A stretch of DNA of 16,655 nucleotides from GCA-2786165 sp964625775 (GTDB lineage: Bacteria > Pseudomonadota > Gammaproteobacteria > Legionellales > Legionellaceae). Numbering within the stretch: position 1 is the first letter of the stretch; every line of letters begins with the position of its first letter. A program made the position numbers and the translations under genes. The notes beneath the pieces are model-generated. The model worked only from the letters and a program-made list of their open reading frames with translations, was not told where the DNA came from and did no database searches. Location: NCBI GenBank assembly GCA_964625775.1, contig CAZVEH010000050.1:1-16655 (forward strand), written 5' to 3'. Shown in pieces: positions 15,764-16,655 of this stretch.

Positions 15764-16249
15764 ATGCCATTTGGAAACAAATTTTTTAGCTCAAAAATTA
15801 AGCCAGCCAGTCATTTGTTGTTCACCATGGGGGCACTCGCTATGGCAGAGCAAAAATCGCTTATGGCATCAATATATCCTGCTTTTAAAGAAAAAATTTT
15901 TAAATCAATTCAAAATAAAATGCAGGCAGTCATACAACTTCAAACAGCAAATCCACCTCGATATACTGCTTCTATTGAAAAGCTAGGTGAGGCAAGTCAT
16001 CTGGTAGACGTGTTATTAAAAATTAATCCCCCCTCGTCTTTATCAAAAGCGGAAAAAGTAGCATTGGCAGACGCTCATGCTCAATATGCGTCCGCACTAT
16101 ATAAATATCGTCCGTCTCAGACTGTGTTAAGCGAAAAAATCAGGTTGAAATCATATGAATTGGACCCGAATAATAAAACAGCTCAAGAATTAAATATTGA
16201 TATGAATTATATCGTTCCTGCAGATGGCGAAAAATTAAACTTTAAATAA
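15764..16249 (+). CDS. Hypothetical protein, weakly TPR-like C-terminus
   Basis: I do not recognise this 161-residue protein. It is mostly helical and basic in its first half (FKEKIFKSIQNKMQAVIQLQ). The C-terminal part, AHAQYASALYKYRPSQTVLSEKIRLKSYELDPNNKTAQELN, resembles the A-B helices and LDPNN turn of a tetratricopeptide repeat, but only one unit is visible. A mildly hydrophobic stretch near residues 20-30 (HLLFTMGALAMA) is too short for a confident membrane segment. An ATG at 15743 is in frame, but the ATG at 15764 has a much better ribosome-binding site (GGGGAGAG, 5 bases upstream) and is preferred. It lies just before the right 53-bp repeat. It could be an accessory or effector-type gene; nothing proves this. 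Confidence 0.62.
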   Translation: MPFGNKFFSSKIKPASHLLFTMGALAMAEQKSLMASIYPAFKEKIFKSIQNKMQAVIQLQTANPPRYTASIEKLGEASHLVDVLLKINPPSSLSKAEKVALADAHAQYASALYKYRPSQTVLSEKIRLKSYELDPNNKTAQELNIDMNYIVPADGEKLNFK

Positions 16250-16256
16250 ACCTAAA

Positions 16257-16309
16257 GTAACTCCCCACGTCATCCCGAGCGCAGCGAGGGATCTCCAGTC
16301 GTGTGGTAC
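16257..16309. repeat. 53-bp inverted repeat, right copy (probable left end of the IS66-type element)
   Basis: This is the inverse copy of 1-53, differing at a single base. It begins GTAACTCCCC, in keeping with the GTAA start usual for IS66-family ends, and the transposase gene begins 64 bases inside it. Any target duplication would include AACCTAAA (16249-16256), to be matched beyond the window. The REP-like core could also mean that this is an independent repeat placed here by chance. Confidence 0.85.
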
Positions 16310-16372
16310 TTGTAAAATAAAAATAATGAAAAAAACACTTGAAAAAAGATGTGGTAATGATCAAATAGCTGC

Positions 16373-16655
16373 ATGAAAGACTATGAACAAATCATTAGTA
16401 CACTATTAGCCAGGATTTCGGAACTGGAAAAGGTAGTGGCACAACAAGCAGCCGAGATAGCTGAATTGAAGAGGCGCTTGAATAAAGACAGTAGCAACAG
16501 CTCAAAACCGCCATCAAGTGATGGGCTAAAGAAAGCCTCTCGTACCAGCTCATTGAGAGAGCAAGGAAAACACACAAGTGGTGGTCAAAAGGGCCATAAT
16601 GGCACAACACTCAAGCAGGTAGTCCATCCAAATCATGTTGTCACACATGAGTTAG
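16373..16655 (+). CDS. IS66-type transposase, N-terminal part (runs off the window)
   Basis: The frame is open from an ATG at 16373 to the window end (94 codons). The translation starts with a leucine-zipper-like coiled coil (ISTLLARISELEKVVAQQ, then AAEIAELKRRLN). It continues with the hallmark KDSSNSSKPPSSDG and a basic stretch leading to GGQKGHNGTTL, then HPNHVV. This is the N-terminal region of IS66 TnpC-type transposases, followed in complete proteins by a zinc-binding segment and a DDE catalytic core, which are not in the window. An in-frame codon for Met inside (DYEQ start) has no better ribosome-binding site, and the site before 16373 is weak. Whether the gene is intact cannot be judged. 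Confidence 0.8.
   Translation, partial: MKDYEQIISTLLARISELEKVVAQQAAEIAELKRRLNKDSSNSSKPPSSDGLKKASRTSSLREQGKHTSGGQKGHNGTTLKQVVHPNHVVTHEL

Larger units (their letters stand above)
16257..16655 (+). mobile_element. Partial insertion sequence, IS66 family (ISBst12-like organisation), truncated by window end
   Basis: The proposed element comprises the 53-bp end at 16257 and the start of a large transposase gene without tnpA or tnpB genes before it. The ISBst12 group of IS66 has this single-gene layout. Only the left 399 bases lie inside the window, so length, right end and target duplication cannot be checked. The boundary is inferred. Confidence 0.5.

Noticed and set aside
1..16655. CRISPR array, tRNA or rRNA genes, defence system or prophage
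   Set aside because: No regularly spaced repeats, no cloverleaf-like sequence, no nuclease or phage structural genes were seen on either strand.

Overview
The window looks like chromosomal DNA from an AT-rich gammaproteobacterium, most plausibly a host-associated member of the Legionellales or Coxiellaceae. This rests on general resemblance only. The housekeeping proteins are ordinary proteobacterial types. They are interspersed with an ankyrin-repeat protein, an acid-sphingomyelinase-like exported phosphodiesterase, a small outer-membrane barrel and several short exported or acidic proteins of unknown function. No taxonomic marker is present and no search could be run.

Layout. (1) 1-135: a 53-bp repeat and a second, unrelated palindromic repeat. 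(2) 320-1884: a class I SAM methyltransferase convergent with folD on the minus strand. (3) 2132-7281: a rightward block truA, glnS, cysS, exported phosphodiesterase. The glnS/cysS and cysS/phosphodiesterase junctions overlap by a few bases, so this looks like one operon with translational coupling. A 14-bp perfect palindrome lies between truA and glnS. (4) 7370-9526: a divergent pair, a short acidic unknown protein on the minus strand behind a near-consensus sigma-70 promoter, and an APC-family amino-acid permease on the plus strand, ending at a strong hairpin. (5) 9573-13257: three minus-strand genes, an outer-membrane beta-barrel, an ankyrin-repeat protein and a six-cysteine exported protein. 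(6) 13344-15511: an HGSNAT/NagX-like membrane acyltransferase, then a CsbD-like protein and a two-BON-domain periplasmic protein, a likely envelope/stress pair. (7) 15560-16249: a start-less coding-like remnant and an unknown 161-aa protein. (8) 16257-16655: an inverted copy of the 53-bp repeat, followed directly by the start of an IS66-type transposase that runs off the window.

The most notable structural feature is the pair of 53-bp repeats (52/53 identical, opposite orientation) enclosing about 16.2 kb. Read inward to outward they begin GTAA, as IS66-family ends do, and a transposase gene lies just beyond the right one. The interior may therefore be a chromosomal stretch between two copies of the same insertion element, or between two copies of a REP/MITE-like repeat. 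I see no CRISPR array, tRNA, rRNA or recognisable defence system. The best candidates for new biology are the ankyrin protein, the cysS-coupled sphingomyelinase-like enzyme and the small unknown proteins.
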